From the NCBI GenBank assembly GCA_039822785.1, contig JBCBMO010000001.1, positions 186,001 to 250,000 of the forward strand: a stretch of DNA of 64,000 bases, given 5' to 3'. Positions within the stretch are counted from its first letter, which is position 1, and every line of letters begins with the position of its first letter. This DNA comes from Thermohalobaculum sp039822785 (GTDB taxonomy: Bacteria; Pseudomonadota; Alphaproteobacteria; Rhodobacterales; Rhodobacteraceae). Positions 8,117 through 17,607 of this stretch are shown here, piece by piece. The notes below the pieces were generated by a model. It was not told the origin of the DNA, ran no database searches, and saw only the letters and a program-made list of their open reading frames with translations. The translations under genes were made by a program, and so were the position numbers.

Positions 8117-8917
8117 TCATGCCGCCCCCTTGATTATCCGCGCGCGGGCGGTCGCATAGAGCACGGCGTCATCGGCGTAGAACTCGTCGACAAAGTCGCG
8201 GACCAGGCGAGAGCCGAAGACCTCGGCCTCCCGCTCGCTGCGGTCCCGCGCCAGGACGGCGAGCGCCGCCTTCTTGACCTTGGCGAAGGCGCCGGCAGGC
8301 AGCAGGGCCCGCGCCGCCAGACCCGCCCTCTTGAGCGGCGCCCGCAGCGAGGCGACGGGCATCGCGACGGTCCGGTTGTCGTGCGCGTCGGTCACCAGGG
8401 GCACGCCCAGCCGATCCCCGATGGCGCGGATCATCTGCGGCAGTGCCTCGATCGGATAGAGGTGCTGCACGATCTGACGGCCGCGCAGATAGACAAAGTC
8501 GATCTGGCGCAGGAAATGCGCCTTGCGCGGCGCCTCGGTCGGCGGCTCGCGGCGCAGCCCGTCGATGATCGCCTCGACCCGGCGGCGAAGCTCGGGCGTC
8601 CGCATCTCGGCCATCTGCTGGCGGTCGTCGAACTTCTTCAGCACCTCGGACACGGCGGAGCGGAAGCGCGCGTGCGGATCGCGGGTGGCGGCGAAGCACT
8701 CGCAGGCGGCGAGATTCTCGAAGACCTCCGGGTAGTGCTCCGCCAGCGTGCCGAGGCGCAGATGCCCCCGCTCGACGGATCCCAGCTTGGGGTCCCGCGC
8801 CAGCTTGCTGAAGGCGCGATCATTGTCGTCGAAATCCACGATCTGCCGGCGCAGCGAACTGCCGCCGGTCTTGGGGATATGCACGAAGGCCGTGCGCTTC
8901 GAACGACAGACGATCAT
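8117..8917 (-). CDS. Sulfotransferase-family protein within the pdh operon
   Basis: The 266-residue protein begins with FVHIPKTGGSSLR, the 5'-PAPS-binding loop of membrane/carbohydrate sulfotransferases (Sulfotransfer_2-like). A downstream ATRDPHARFRS fits the 3'-phosphate-binding segment with conserved Arg and Ser. There is no signal peptide, so it is predicted cytosolic. The substrate is unknown. It starts only 9 bases after pdhB and so is expected to be cotranscribed with the pyruvate dehydrogenase genes, which is a surprising place for it. A horizontally gained cargo gene or a moonlighting role cannot be told apart here. Confidence 0.75.
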   Translation of the reverse strand: MIVCRSKRTAFVHIPKTGGSSLRRQIVDFDDNDRAFSKLARDPKLGSVERGHLRLGTLAEHYPEVFENLAACECFAATRDPHARFRSAVSEVLKKFDDRQQMAEMRTPELRRRVEAIIDGLRREPPTEAPRKAHFLRQIDFVYLRGRQIVQHLYPIEALPQMIRAIGDRLGVPLVTDAHDNRTVAMPVASLRAPLKRAGLAARALLPAGAFAKVKKAALAVLARDRSEREAEVFGSRLVRDFVDEFYADDAVLYATARARIIKGAA

Positions 8918-8926
8918 GCGTCGGCC

Positions 8927-10309
8927 TCAGCGGTAGCAGACGGTCTTGGCCGCTTCGACAACCTCGTCGGTGGTCACCAGCGCTAGCTTTTCGAGGTTGG
9001 CGGCATAGGGCATGGGCACGTCCTTGCCGGTGCAGTTGATGACGGGCGCATCCAGGTAGTCGAAGGCCTGCTGCATCAGCACCGAGGAGATGTAGTTGCC
9101 GATCGAGCACTGCGGCCAGCCTTCCTCCACGGTCACGCAGCGGTTGGTCTTCACGACCGAGCGGACGATGGCGTCGGTGTCCATGGGGCGCAGAGTGCGC
9201 AGGTCGATGACCTCCGCGTCGATCCCGTCGGCAGCCAGCCGCTCGGCCGCCTCCAGCGCATAGGTCATGCCGATGCCGAAGCTGACGATGGTGACGTCCG
9301 TGCCCGTCTTGGCCAGGCGCGCTTTGCCGAGCGGGATCGTCAGATCCTCGAGCTCCGGCACCTCGAAGGACTTGCCGTACATGATCTCGTTCTCGAGGAA
9401 GATCACCGGGTTGTCGTCGCGGATCGCGGACTTGAGAAGGCCCTTCGCGTCGGCTGCGGTATAGGGCATCACGACCTTGAGGCCGGGGATGTTCGAGTAC
9501 CAGGCCGAATAGTCCTGGCTGTGCTGGGCGGCGACGCGGGCGGCGGCGCCGTTGGGGCCGCGGAACACGATGGGACAGCCCATCTGGCCGCCCGACATGT
9601 AAAGCGTCTTGGCCGCCGAGTTGATGATGTGGTCGATCGCCTGCATCGCGAAGTTGAAGGTCATGAACTCCAGCACCGGGCGCAGGCCCGCAAAGGCCGC
9701 GCCGGTCGCGATACCGGCAAAGCCATGCTCGGTGATCGGGGTGTCGATGACGCGTTTTTCGCCGAACTCCTGCAGCAGGCCCTCGGTGATCTTATAGGCG
9801 CCCTGGTACTCCGCGACCTCCTCGCCCATGACGAAGACGTTCTCGTCGCGGCGCATCTCCTCGGCCATGGCATCGCGCAGGGCGACACGCACGGTCTCGG
9901 TCTTCATCTGCGTGCCCTCGGGCCAGTCGGGCTCGACCGGGGCGCTCTCGACGATGGCCGGTGCGGCGGGCGCCGGGCTCTCAACGGGTGCGGGGGCGGG
10001 CGCCTCGGCCGAGGCCGGTGCAGCGGCGCCATTGGTCGCCACCTTGTCGGCGGCGCTCGCGTCCTCGCCATCCTCCAGCAGCACGGCGATGGGAGTATTG
10101 ACCTTCACCGCCTCCGTGCCCTCGGCGATCAGGATCTTGCCGACCGTCCCCTCGTCGACCGCCTCGACCTCCATGGTGGCCTTGTCGGTCTCAATCTCGG
10201 CAATCACGTCGCCGGAGGTGACGGCGTCGCCCTCCTTGACGTTCCATTTCGCCAGCTTGCCCTCCTCCATGGTCGGAGAGAGCGCCGGCATCAGCACTTC
10301 GATGGCCAT
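8927..10309 (-). CDS. pdhB: Pyruvate dehydrogenase E1 beta with N-terminal lipoyl domain
   Basis: This is the beta subunit of the thiamine-diphosphate E1 that decarboxylates pyruvate. The 460 residues contain an extra lipoyl domain at the N terminus (1-80, ETDKATMEVEA), an Ala/Pro linker, then the transketolase-type E1 beta body (MRRDENVFVMGEEVAEYQGAYKITEGL... EHGFAGIATGAA...). A lipoylated E1 beta is typical of alphaproteobacterial pdh operons. The lipoyl domain closely resembles that of pdhC. It lies 33 bases after pdhA. Confidence 0.96.
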   Translation of the reverse strand: MAIEVLMPALSPTMEEGKLAKWNVKEGDAVTSGDVIAEIETDKATMEVEAVDEGTVGKILIAEGTEAVKVNTPIAVLLEDGEDASAADKVATNGAAAPASAEAPAPAPVESPAPAAPAIVESAPVEPDWPEGTQMKTETVRVALRDAMAEEMRRDENVFVMGEEVAEYQGAYKITEGLLQEFGEKRVIDTPITEHGFAGIATGAAFAGLRPVLEFMTFNFAMQAIDHIINSAAKTLYMSGGQMGCPIVFRGPNGAAARVAAQHSQDYSAWYSNIPGLKVVMPYTAADAKGLLKSAIRDDNPVIFLENEIMYGKSFEVPELEDLTIPLGKARLAKTGTDVTIVSFGIGMTYALEAAERLAADGIDAEVIDLRTLRPMDTDAIVRSVVKTNRCVTVEEGWPQCSIGNYISSVLMQQAFDYLDAPVINCTGKDVPMPYAANLEKLALVTTDEVVEAAKTVCYR

Positions 10310-10342
10310 TCCCGTATCCTCCCAGGATGTCGTCTTTTCTGG

Positions 10343-11383
10343 TTAGGCGTAGATGTCGGTCCAGAGTTCTTCGACCGCCGGTTCCGGGCTCTCCTGGGCG
10401 AACTTCGCGCTCTCGTTGACCCGGGCCTTCACCTGCTTGTCGATCTCTTTCAGCCCGTCCTCATCCGCGACGCCCTGCTCGATCATCAGCTTCTTGAGCT
10501 GCTCGATCGGGTCGCGGTTCTCGCGCATCTGGCTGACTTCCTCGCGCGTGCGATACTTCGCGGGGTCGGACATGGAGTGGCCGCGGTAGCGGTAGGTCAT
10601 GCACTCCAGGATGTACGGACCCTTGCCGGCGCGGCAGTGGTCGACCGCGCGCTGACCGGCATCGTGCACGGCGATCACATCCATGCCGTCGACCTCTTCG
10701 CCGGCGATCCCAAAGGCCTCGCCGCGCTTGTAGAGCGCCGCTGAGGAGGTCGAGCGCTGCTGCGCCGTGCCCATGGCGTATTTGTTGTTCTCGATCACGA
10801 AGATGCAGGGCAGGTCCCAGAGCGCGGCCATGTTGAAGGCCTCGTAGACCTGGCCCTGGTTGGCCGAGCCGTCGCCGAAGTAGGTGTAGCTGACGTTGTC
10901 GTTGCCGCGGTACTTGTTGGCAAAGGCGAGGCCGGCGCCGAGCGGCACCTGCGCGCCGACGATCCCGTGGCCGCCATAGAACTCCTTTTCCTTGGAGAAC
11001 ATGTGCATGGAACCGCCCTTGCCCTTGGAGTAGCCGCCCTCGCGGCCCGTGAGCTCGGCCATCACACCGTTGGGGTCCATGCCGGCGGCCAGCATATGGC
11101 CGTGGTCGCGGTAGGAGGTGATGACCTGGTCGCCCTGTTTGGCATGCGCCTGTAGGCCGACCACGACGGCCTCCTGACCGATGTAGAGGTGGCAGAAACC
11201 TCCGATCAGGCCCATGCCGTAGAGCTGGCCGGCCTTCTCCTCGAACCGGCGGATCAGCAGCATGTCCTGGTAGTACTGCTTCAATTCCTCGGGCGAGGGG
11301 CTGTTTGCCTTGGCGCGGGTGGTCTTAGAAGCGGTGCGCTTCGCCGCGGTCGATTTCGCGGCGGGTTTCGCGGCTGTCGCCAT
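10343..11383 (-). CDS. pdhA: Pyruvate dehydrogenase E1 alpha
   Basis: The alpha subunit of E1 binds thiamine diphosphate. The protein has 346 residues. A Lys/Ala/Thr-rich leader of about 26 residues precedes the body. The body includes YGMGLIGGFCHLYIGQEAV, the ThDP motif GDGSANQG and MTYRYRGHSMSDP. ATG 11383 is chosen because GGAGGAGA lies just upstream; the frame extends to 11449 but that part lacks family sequence. It is the first gene of the pdh unit, with a 275-base gap behind it for a promoter. Confidence 0.96.
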   Translation of the reverse strand: MATAAKPAAKSTAAKRTASKTTRAKANSPSPEELKQYYQDMLLIRRFEEKAGQLYGMGLIGGFCHLYIGQEAVVVGLQAHAKQGDQVITSYRDHGHMLAAGMDPNGVMAELTGREGGYSKGKGGSMHMFSKEKEFYGGHGIVGAQVPLGAGLAFANKYRGNDNVSYTYFGDGSANQGQVYEAFNMAALWDLPCIFVIENNKYAMGTAQQRSTSSAALYKRGEAFGIAGEEVDGMDVIAVHDAGQRAVDHCRAGKGPYILECMTYRYRGHSMSDPAKYRTREEVSQMRENRDPIEQLKKLMIEQGVADEDGLKEIDKQVKARVNESAKFAQESPEPAVEELWTDIYA

Positions 11384-11658
11384 CGTCGTGTCTCCTCCGG
11401 CAGGCCAGCGCCGTCCCCGGTCGGGGCGAACGTCTCTTTGGGGTGGCACAGTCTCGAAGGCGTCTCAACGCCGACCCGCTTGGCCACGCAGCCCGTGGAG
11501 AATGCCCATGCTGGCCCGAGGCGATCAAGGGGAACCCGGCATCGGAACGCGCCGATCCCTGGGTGAGCGCGCGACTTAGAGGCGCAGGACCCTGGGGCAC
11601 CAGCAGGCGCGGGGCGACGCTCGTTCCACGCCGCCGCGTCAGCGCCCATCAGTGCGTG

Positions 11659-11961
11659 CTAGGGGCGCAGGAGGATCTCGTCCGGGCGCGCTTGTCCCAA
11701 GACGATGCGAGCACGTTCGTCGAGGAGATCGAGATCGATGGTCCCGTCGGACAGTCGGCGGACCCGGTTGGCGACTTCATCGCGCTCGGCCTCGGCGACG
11801 GCGAGCTCCGCCTCGAGCACGGTGATGGTGCTGCGCGCCTCATAGAGCGCCTGCAGGCCGCGGTCGCCGTCGATGGCGCTGTGACCGAAGATGAGCGCAA
11901 TGACGCAGATGAGGCCGTAGAGCCCCGGCGCCAAAGCTTGTCTCCAGTCGATGCGGCTCAT
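11659..11961 (-). CDS. FtsB/DivIC-like septum formation initiator
   Basis: This 100-residue protein has one N-terminal membrane segment (about 12-32, GLYGLICVIALIFG) followed by a coiled coil (EARSTITVLEAELAVAEAERDEVANRV) and a short globular end. That is the architecture of FtsB/DivIC proteins of the divisome. It lies between eno and pdhA, the classical alphaproteobacterial position. ATG 11961 is preceded by GGGGAGGG on the coding strand and is preferred to an upstream in-frame start at 11985. Confidence 0.85.
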   Translation of the reverse strand: MSRIDWRQALAPGLYGLICVIALIFGHSAIDGDRGLQALYEARSTITVLEAELAVAEAERDEVANRVRRLSDGTIDLDLLDERARIVLGQARPDEILLRP

Positions 11962-12081
11962 CAGGCCCTCCCCTGACACTACCACTAAGCGACAACCGAC
12001 GGGAATTGAAGCGAAAAACGCCGATTGTGCCAGGCTGCGACGGCAGGGCTTTCGCGGTGTGGCCTGAGGGTGTCCCTTAGG

Positions 12082-13386
12082 TCAGGCCATCGCCTTGGTC
12101 GCCCCATGGGGCACGACCGCGGCGCCGGCATAGGTCGCGGCCTCGCCCAGGCGCTCCTCGATGCGCAGGAGCTGATTGTACTTCGCCAGCCGGTCGGACC
12201 GGGCGAGAGAGCCGGTCTTGATCTGACCGCAGTTGGTGGCGACGGCGAGATCCGCGATGGTGGAATCCTCCGTCTCGCCGGAGCGGTGGGACATCACGGC
12301 CGTGTAATGCGCCCGATGCGCGGTCGAGACAGCATCGATCGTCTCGGTCAGCGTGCCGATCTGGTTGACCTTGATGAGGATCGAGTTGGCGGTGCCGAGG
12401 GAGATCCCCTTCTCCAACCGCTCCACATTGGTGACGAAGAGATCGTCGCCCACCAGCTGGCAGCGCCCGCCGATCACCTCGGTGAGCGCCGCCCAGCCGT
12501 CCCAGTCGTCCTCGGCCATGCCGTCCTCGATCGAGATGATCGGATAGTCCGTGACGAGCTGGTGCAGATAGCTGGCCATGTCGCCGTAAGCGAGGTCGAG
12601 CCCCTCGCCCTTCAGCCGATAGAGCTGCGCTTCGGCGTCATAGAACTCGGTGGACGCCGCATCGAGCGCGAGATGCACATCGGCGCCGGGATGATAGCCT
12701 GCCGTCTCAATCGCCTTCATGACGAAATCGAGCGCTTCGCGCGTGGAGGCGATATCCGGCGCAAAGCCGCCCTCGTCGCCGACATTGGTGTTGAGGCCGG
12801 CAGCCTTCAGTTCCTTCTTGAGGGTCTGAAAGATCTCCGCGCCGCAGCGCAGCGCTTCGGAGAAGCTGGCGGCGCCCGTGGGCATCACCATGAACTCCTG
12901 AATGTCGATCGGGTTGTCCGCATGCTCGCCGCCATTGACGATGTTCATCATGGGGACCGGCAGCGTGCGGGCCGAGACGCCACCGACGTAGCGGTAGAGC
13001 GGGAGGCCCGTGCTCTCGGCCGCGGCCTTGGCGACGGCGAGGGAGACGCCGAGGATCGCATTGGCACCGAGCCTGGCCTTGTTGGGGGTGCCGTCGAGCT
13101 CGATCATCGCCTCGTCGATGGTCTTCTGCGCGGTGCCGTCGACGCCGGCCAGCGTCTCGAAGATCTCGCCGTTGACCGCATCGACGGCGGCCATGACGCC
13201 CTTGCCGCCCCAGCGCCCGGCATCGCCGTCGCGCCTCTCCACCGCCTCATGCGCGCCAGTGGAGGCGCCGGAGGGGACGGCGGCGCGGCCGGTCGCGCCA
13301 TCCTCCAACGTCACATCGACCTCGACGGTGGGATTGCCGCGGCTGTCCAGGATTTGACGGGCGAAAATCTCGACAATGGCGCTCAT
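12082..13386 (-). CDS. eno: Enolase
   Basis: It interconverts 2-phosphoglycerate and phosphoenolpyruvate in glycolysis. The 434 residues start MSAIVEIFARQILDSRGNPT, the standard enolase N terminus. The catalytic and Mg-binding segments are present (DEGGFAP, SIEDGMAEDDWDGW, KVNQIGTLTET, SHRSGETED). The frame is open farther upstream to 13557, but family length and start fix 13386. It stands upstream of the FtsB-like gene and the pdh genes in the same direction. Confidence 0.97.
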   Translation of the reverse strand: MSAIVEIFARQILDSRGNPTVEVDVTLEDGATGRAAVPSGASTGAHEAVERRDGDAGRWGGKGVMAAVDAVNGEIFETLAGVDGTAQKTIDEAMIELDGTPNKARLGANAILGVSLAVAKAAAESTGLPLYRYVGGVSARTLPVPMMNIVNGGEHADNPIDIQEFMVMPTGAASFSEALRCGAEIFQTLKKELKAAGLNTNVGDEGGFAPDIASTREALDFVMKAIETAGYHPGADVHLALDAASTEFYDAEAQLYRLKGEGLDLAYGDMASYLHQLVTDYPIISIEDGMAEDDWDGWAALTEVIGGRCQLVGDDLFVTNVERLEKGISLGTANSILIKVNQIGTLTETIDAVSTAHRAHYTAVMSHRSGETEDSTIADLAVATNCGQIKTGSLARSDRLAKYNQLLRIEERLGEAATYAGAAVVPHGATKAMA

Positions 13387-13575
13387 GGCAGTCTCCGAAG
13401 GGCTAAAACGTGTAAAAGCGCCCCCATGTACCGCGCAGAGCCGCGAGCGGTAAAGTATCCTGACCGCCCTGGTCGCCGTTTGGTATTGCAACCTACCATT
13501 CAGTCTCCTGCGGCGCGAAGGGGCGGCGTCAGAGGCGCCGCGCGCCCCCGACCGCAAGCAGAGAGGCGCGCGAGA

Positions 13576-14442
13576 TCAGGGCTTGGCGCTGCGTTCGGCG
13601 ACCTTCATCTGATCCCAAAGGGCGTCCATCTCCGTGAGCGTGGCGTCTTGGGGGGCGCGGCCCTCGGCCTTCAGCGCGGCCTCGACCCCGCGGAAGCGGC
13701 GCTCGAACTTGGCATTGGCGCCGCGCAGCGCGCGCTCCGGATCGACTTTGAGGTGGCGGGCGAGGTTGGCAAAGACGAAGAGGAGATCGCCGTACTCCTC
13801 CTCGATCTTGGCCTGATCGGCGACCTCGATCTCGGCGACCAGCTCCGCCGCCTCCTCGGTCAGCTTCGCCAGAACGTCCTGCGGGTCGGTCCAGTCGAAG
13901 CCCACGGTGGCGGCGCGCTTGGTGAGCTTCAGTGCCCGTGCCAGCGCCGGCAGGCCGCCGGGCACACCATCGAGCACGCTGTCGCGCCGCTCCCCGCGGG
14001 CCGCCCGCTCCTCGGCCTTCATCGCCTCCCAGTCGACCGTGTCGGGGTCGGTGCGCGGCCCGCCGGGCTCGCGTCCGAAGACATGGGGGTGGCGGCGCAG
14101 CATCTTGTCCGAGGCCGCGGTGATGACGCCCTGAAAGTCGAAATGCGCGCCATCCTGAGCGATGCGGGCGTGATAGACGACCTGTAGCAGCAGATCGCCA
14201 AGCTCGTCCTCCAGCGCCGCGGGCGAGCCTTCGGCAATCGCCTCGGCAACCTCGGCCGCCTCCTCGATGGTGTAGGGCGCGATGCTTTGCCAGGTCTGCA
14301 CCCGGTCCCAGGGACAGCCGTCCGGCGCCCGCAGCCGGGCCATGATCTCGAGCAGCCGCTCGATGCCTGCGGCTCGGTCGAAGATCAGCGCGTCGGAGGC
14401 GGCCCGGTCGGCAAGCGGCCGCGTGGCGGTGGGATCGGTCAT
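13576..14442 (-). CDS. mazG: Nucleoside triphosphate pyrophosphohydrolase MazG
   Basis: It hydrolyses NTPs/dNTPs to monophosphates and is a house-cleaning enzyme. The 288 residues carry two MazG domains. The first has CPWDRVQTWQSIAPYTIEEA and EELGDLLLQVVYHA-type metal sites (here DELGDLLLQVV); the second has EEAAELVAEI and EEYGDLLFVFANLARH. The start ATG overlaps the stop of the upstream eamA gene as ATGA, indicating translational coupling. Confidence 0.95.
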   Translation of the reverse strand: MTDPTATRPLADRAASDALIFDRAAGIERLLEIMARLRAPDGCPWDRVQTWQSIAPYTIEEAAEVAEAIAEGSPAALEDELGDLLLQVVYHARIAQDGAHFDFQGVITAASDKMLRRHPHVFGREPGGPRTDPDTVDWEAMKAEERAARGERRDSVLDGVPGGLPALARALKLTKRAATVGFDWTDPQDVLAKLTEEAAELVAEIEVADQAKIEEEYGDLLFVFANLARHLKVDPERALRGANAKFERRFRGVEAALKAEGRAPQDATLTEMDALWDQMKVAERSAKP

Positions 14443-15320
14443 GAGCGGGCCCTGAAGTTGATCATATTGGCGGCCAGGATCACGGCGGCGCCGACGAAGA
14501 CGGCCACCTCCAGCGGCTCTCCGTAGAGGAGGGCGCCGGCGACGGCGATGACCGGCAATCTGGCGAATTCCATCGGCGCAACCGCCGAGGCGGGGATGAG
14601 CATGAGCGCGCTGGTGAGCGCGAAATGCGCCGTCAGCCCGCAGATGCCCACCAGCAGCATCCAGGGGGCGAGCGTCCAGGAGAACAGCGTCAGCCCCAGC
14701 GGCAGGGCGATCGCAAACCCCATGACCATCTGGCTCAGGCTCATCCAGAACAGGATCGTCAACGCAGCCTCCTGGCGCGACAGCCGCTTGGTGAAGATGT
14801 TCGTCACCGCGAAACCCACGGCGGCAAAGAGCGCCGCGCCATGGCCAAGCTCCAGCGGCGCAAGGCCTGGCCGGGTGACGATCAGCACCCCGATGAAGCC
14901 AAGCGCGAGGGCCGCCACCCGGGCCCGCGTCAGCCGCTCGCCCAGCATCAGGGGGGCCAGCAGCGCCACCCAGACCGGGTTGGTGAACTCGATGGCCACG
15001 AGCTGCGCGAGCGGGATCGCGGCAACCGCATAGAACCAGGCGTTCTGCGACGCGAAATGGACGATGTTGCGCGCCGCGTGTTCGCGCGGCTGGCTGGTGG
15101 CGACGTTCAGGCGCCCCTCCCGCCAGAGCAGGATCGCCATGATCACCACCAGGCCGAAGGCCGACCGATAGGCCATGATCTCCCAGGTCGCGAGTTCCGC
15201 CGCAAGCTCTCGTCCGCCGACCGCCATGGCGGAGAAGGAGAGGATCGCGCCCATCATCCACAGGGCCGCGCGCAGCGTCTGGCGGGGCGCGGGGCGGGCG
15301 TTGGCGGTGGCGTCCGTCAT
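14439..15320 (-). CDS. DMT-superfamily (EamA) transporter
   Basis: This 293-residue inner-membrane protein has two EamA halves, about ten hydrophobic segments in all. Family features are seen in the halves (GRELAAELATWEIMAYRSAFGLVVI; the second half begins near MLLVGICGLTAHFALT). The family exports small metabolites; no substrate can be deduced. Start and stop overlap both neighbours by 4 bases, so it belongs to the guaA-ydcF-eamA-mazG unit. Confidence 0.85.
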   Translation of the reverse strand: MTDATANARPAPRQTLRAALWMMGAILSFSAMAVGGRELAAELATWEIMAYRSAFGLVVIMAILLWREGRLNVATSQPREHAARNIVHFASQNAWFYAVAAIPLAQLVAIEFTNPVWVALLAPLMLGERLTRARVAALALGFIGVLIVTRPGLAPLELGHGAALFAAVGFAVTNIFTKRLSRQEAALTILFWMSLSQMVMGFAIALPLGLTLFSWTLAPWMLLVGICGLTAHFALTSALMLIPASAVAPMEFARLPVIAVAGALLYGEPLEVAVFVGAAVILAANMINFRARS

Positions 15321-16024
15321 ATCACGTACCGGTCGCGCTCACTCTCCGGCACGCCGGCGGCCTCCAGCGCGGTCCAGGCCAAGATCTTGTAGAGGTTGTA
15401 CCACCAGGCCATGGCCTCCCGCAGGAGCAGACCGATCCGCTGGAAGGCGCCAAGCTCGGAGAATTTCTTCGACACGACGCCCTGGATGTTCTCGGCGCCG
15501 AGAAAGCGCGCAAGAACCATCGCCCGCGGCAGATGAAAGGCATCGGTCGCGATGGCCAAGCGCTGGGCCCCCTCGGCCTCCGCGATCGCGAAGGAGAGGG
15601 TCAGATTCTCCAGCGTTGTCCGGGCCTTAGGCTCGATGATCAGCCGCGCGGGGTCCGCGCCCGAGGCCACGGCACGGTCGTACATGAGGCCGGCCTCGCC
15701 GCGGGGAAACTCCTCCGGCCTTCCGCCGTTGCCGAAGATGCCGGTGAAGATGACCCGCTCGGTGCGGCCCCAACCGATCAGATTGGCCCCCAGGTCCGCC
15801 CGGGCTCGGCCGATGATGTTGAGGTGGTAGTCGCCCTCGATGCCGCCGCCGAGGACGATGACGATGTCGACCGGCTCCAGATGGCGGGGTTTGTACTGCT
15901 GCAGCGCCGCCCGCTCCGCCGCCAGCACCGCGACGACGGTGATCGCCAGGACGACGGCGCCCAGGCGCACCAGGTTCCAGGCAAGCCGCACCACGCGCCG
16001 CAGAAGGCGCCCGATCATTCCCAT
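15317..16024 (-). CDS. YdcF/ElyC-like DUF218 membrane protein
   Basis: The 235-residue protein has one N-terminal membrane helix (about 15-33) and a DUF218 domain with IVLGGGIEGDY, IIEPKARTTLENL and ATDAFHLPRAM. The last is the typical S/T-x-xFHxPRA-type motif of ElyC/SanA/YdcF proteins, which act in envelope or peptidoglycan-precursor homeostasis. Two starts are possible, ATG 16024 and ATG 16018. The second overlaps the guaA stop as ATGA. Confidence 0.8.
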   Translation of the reverse strand: MGMIGRLLRRVVRLAWNLVRLGAVVLAITVVAVLAAERAALQQYKPRHLEPVDIVIVLGGGIEGDYHLNIIGRARADLGANLIGWGRTERVIFTGIFGNGGRPEEFPRGEAGLMYDRAVASGADPARLIIEPKARTTLENLTLSFAIAEAEGAQRLAIATDAFHLPRAMVLARFLGAENIQGVVSKKFSELGAFQRIGLLLREAMAWWYNLYKILAWTALEAAGVPESERDRYVI

Positions 16025-17607
16025 TCGATGGTGCCCGGCGGTTTGGAGGTGATGTCGTAGGTTACCCGGTTGATGCCGCGGACCTCGTTGATGATGCGGC
16101 TGGCGACCCGGCCCAGAAAGGCGTGCTCGAAGGGATAGTAATCCGCCGTCATCCCGTCGACCGAGGTCACAGCGCGCAGCGCACAGACGTAGTCGTAGGT
16201 CCGATCGTCGCCCATGACGCCCACGGTGCGCACCGGCAGCAGCACGGCAAAGGCCTGCCAGATCGTATCGTAGAGACCGGCCGAGCGGATCTCGTCGAGA
16301 TAGATCGTGTCCGCCGCCCGCAGGATGTCGAGTTTCTCGCGCGTGATCTCGCCGGGGCAGCGGATCGCGAGGCCGGGGCCGGGGAAGGGATGGCGGCCCG
16401 TCAGGCGATGCTCGAGGCCAAGCTCGCGGCCGAGCGCCCGCACTTCGTCCTTGAAGAGCTCGCGCAGGGGCTCGACCAGCGTGAGATCCATCCGCTCCGG
16501 CAGGCCGCCCACGTTGTGGTGGCTCTTGATCGTGACCGAGGGGCCGCCCGTCGGCGACACGCTCTCGATCACATCCGGGTAGAGGGTGCCCTGCGCCAGG
16601 AACTGCGCCCCGCCCGACGCCTTCGCGTGATGCTCGAAGACATCGATGAAAAGCTTTCCGATCGTTTTCCTTTTCTGCTCCGGATCGGTCACGCCTTCTA
16701 GGGCCGTGAGGAACCGTTCGCTCTCGTCGGCATGCACTAGGGGCACGTTGAAGCGGTCGCGGAACAGGCTCACGACTTCGTCCGCTTCGCCCGCGCGCAT
16801 CATGCCGGTATCGACGAACACGCAGGTGAGTTGGTCGCCGATCGCCTCGTGGATCAGCACTGCCGCCACGGTGCTGTCGACCCCGCCCGAGAGCCCGCAG
16901 ATGACGCGCCCCTGGCCCACCTGGGCGCGGATCTTGGCGATGGCCTCGTCGCGATAGGCGGCCATGGTCCAGTCGCCGGTCATGCCGGCGATGCCGTGGG
17001 TAAAGTTCTTGAGGATGCGCGCGCCCTCACGCGTGTGCACGACCTCCGGGTGGAACATCAGGCCATAGAAACGGCGCTCGGGGTCGGACAGCACGGCGCA
17101 GGGGGCATTGGGGCTCGCGCCCTCGACGCTGAAGCCGGGGGGCAGGGTGGTCACGCGGTCGCCGTGGCTCATCCAGACCTCCGCCGTGCCGCCGGGCCCG
17201 GCGATCCCGTCGAACAGCGGGCTGTCGGCCTGGATCGTGACGGTGGCGCGGCCGAACTCGCGGTGGTGCCCGCCCTCCGCCCGGCCGCCGAGTTGGTGGA
17301 CCATGACCATCTGGCCGTAGCAGATCCCCAGGACGGGCACGCCGAGCGCGAAAAGCTTGGGATGCGCCCTCGGGCTGCCCTCGTCCTCGACGCTCGCGGG
17401 GCCGCCGGACAGGATCACCGCGCGCGGCGTCAGCCGGTCGATCAGCGCCTCGTCCACCCGGTCGAAGGGGTGGATCTCGCAGTAGATCCCACTCTCCCGA
17501 AGCCTGCGCGCGATCAGCTGTGTGACCTGACTGCCAAAGTCGACGATCAGGCAGACCTCGTGGGCAAGGCCGGGGTCAGACGCAAGCTGTGGGGCGGTGT
17601 CGTTCAT
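16015..17607 (-). CDS. guaA: GMP synthase (glutamine-hydrolysing)
   Basis: It converts XMP to GMP using glutamine and ATP. The 530 residues comprise an N-terminal class I glutamine amidotransferase (about 20-210, GICYGQM nucleophile Cys, later FHPEVVHT). An ATP pyrophosphatase with GLSGGVDSTV follows, then the GMP synthase dimerisation domain ending TYDITSKPPGTIEWE. ATG 17607 has a GGAG upstream; an open extension to 17703 has no family similarity. It leads a coupled unit with ydcF, eamA and mazG. Confidence 0.97.
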   Translation of the reverse strand: MNDTAPQLASDPGLAHEVCLIVDFGSQVTQLIARRLRESGIYCEIHPFDRVDEALIDRLTPRAVILSGGPASVEDEGSPRAHPKLFALGVPVLGICYGQMVMVHQLGGRAEGGHHREFGRATVTIQADSPLFDGIAGPGGTAEVWMSHGDRVTTLPPGFSVEGASPNAPCAVLSDPERRFYGLMFHPEVVHTREGARILKNFTHGIAGMTGDWTMAAYRDEAIAKIRAQVGQGRVICGLSGGVDSTVAAVLIHEAIGDQLTCVFVDTGMMRAGEADEVVSLFRDRFNVPLVHADESERFLTALEGVTDPEQKRKTIGKLFIDVFEHHAKASGGAQFLAQGTLYPDVIESVSPTGGPSVTIKSHHNVGGLPERMDLTLVEPLRELFKDEVRALGRELGLEHRLTGRHPFPGPGLAIRCPGEITREKLDILRAADTIYLDEIRSAGLYDTIWQAFAVLLPVRTVGVMGDDRTYDYVCALRAVTSVDGMTADYYPFEHAFLGRVASRIINEVRGINRVTYDITSKPPGTIEWE

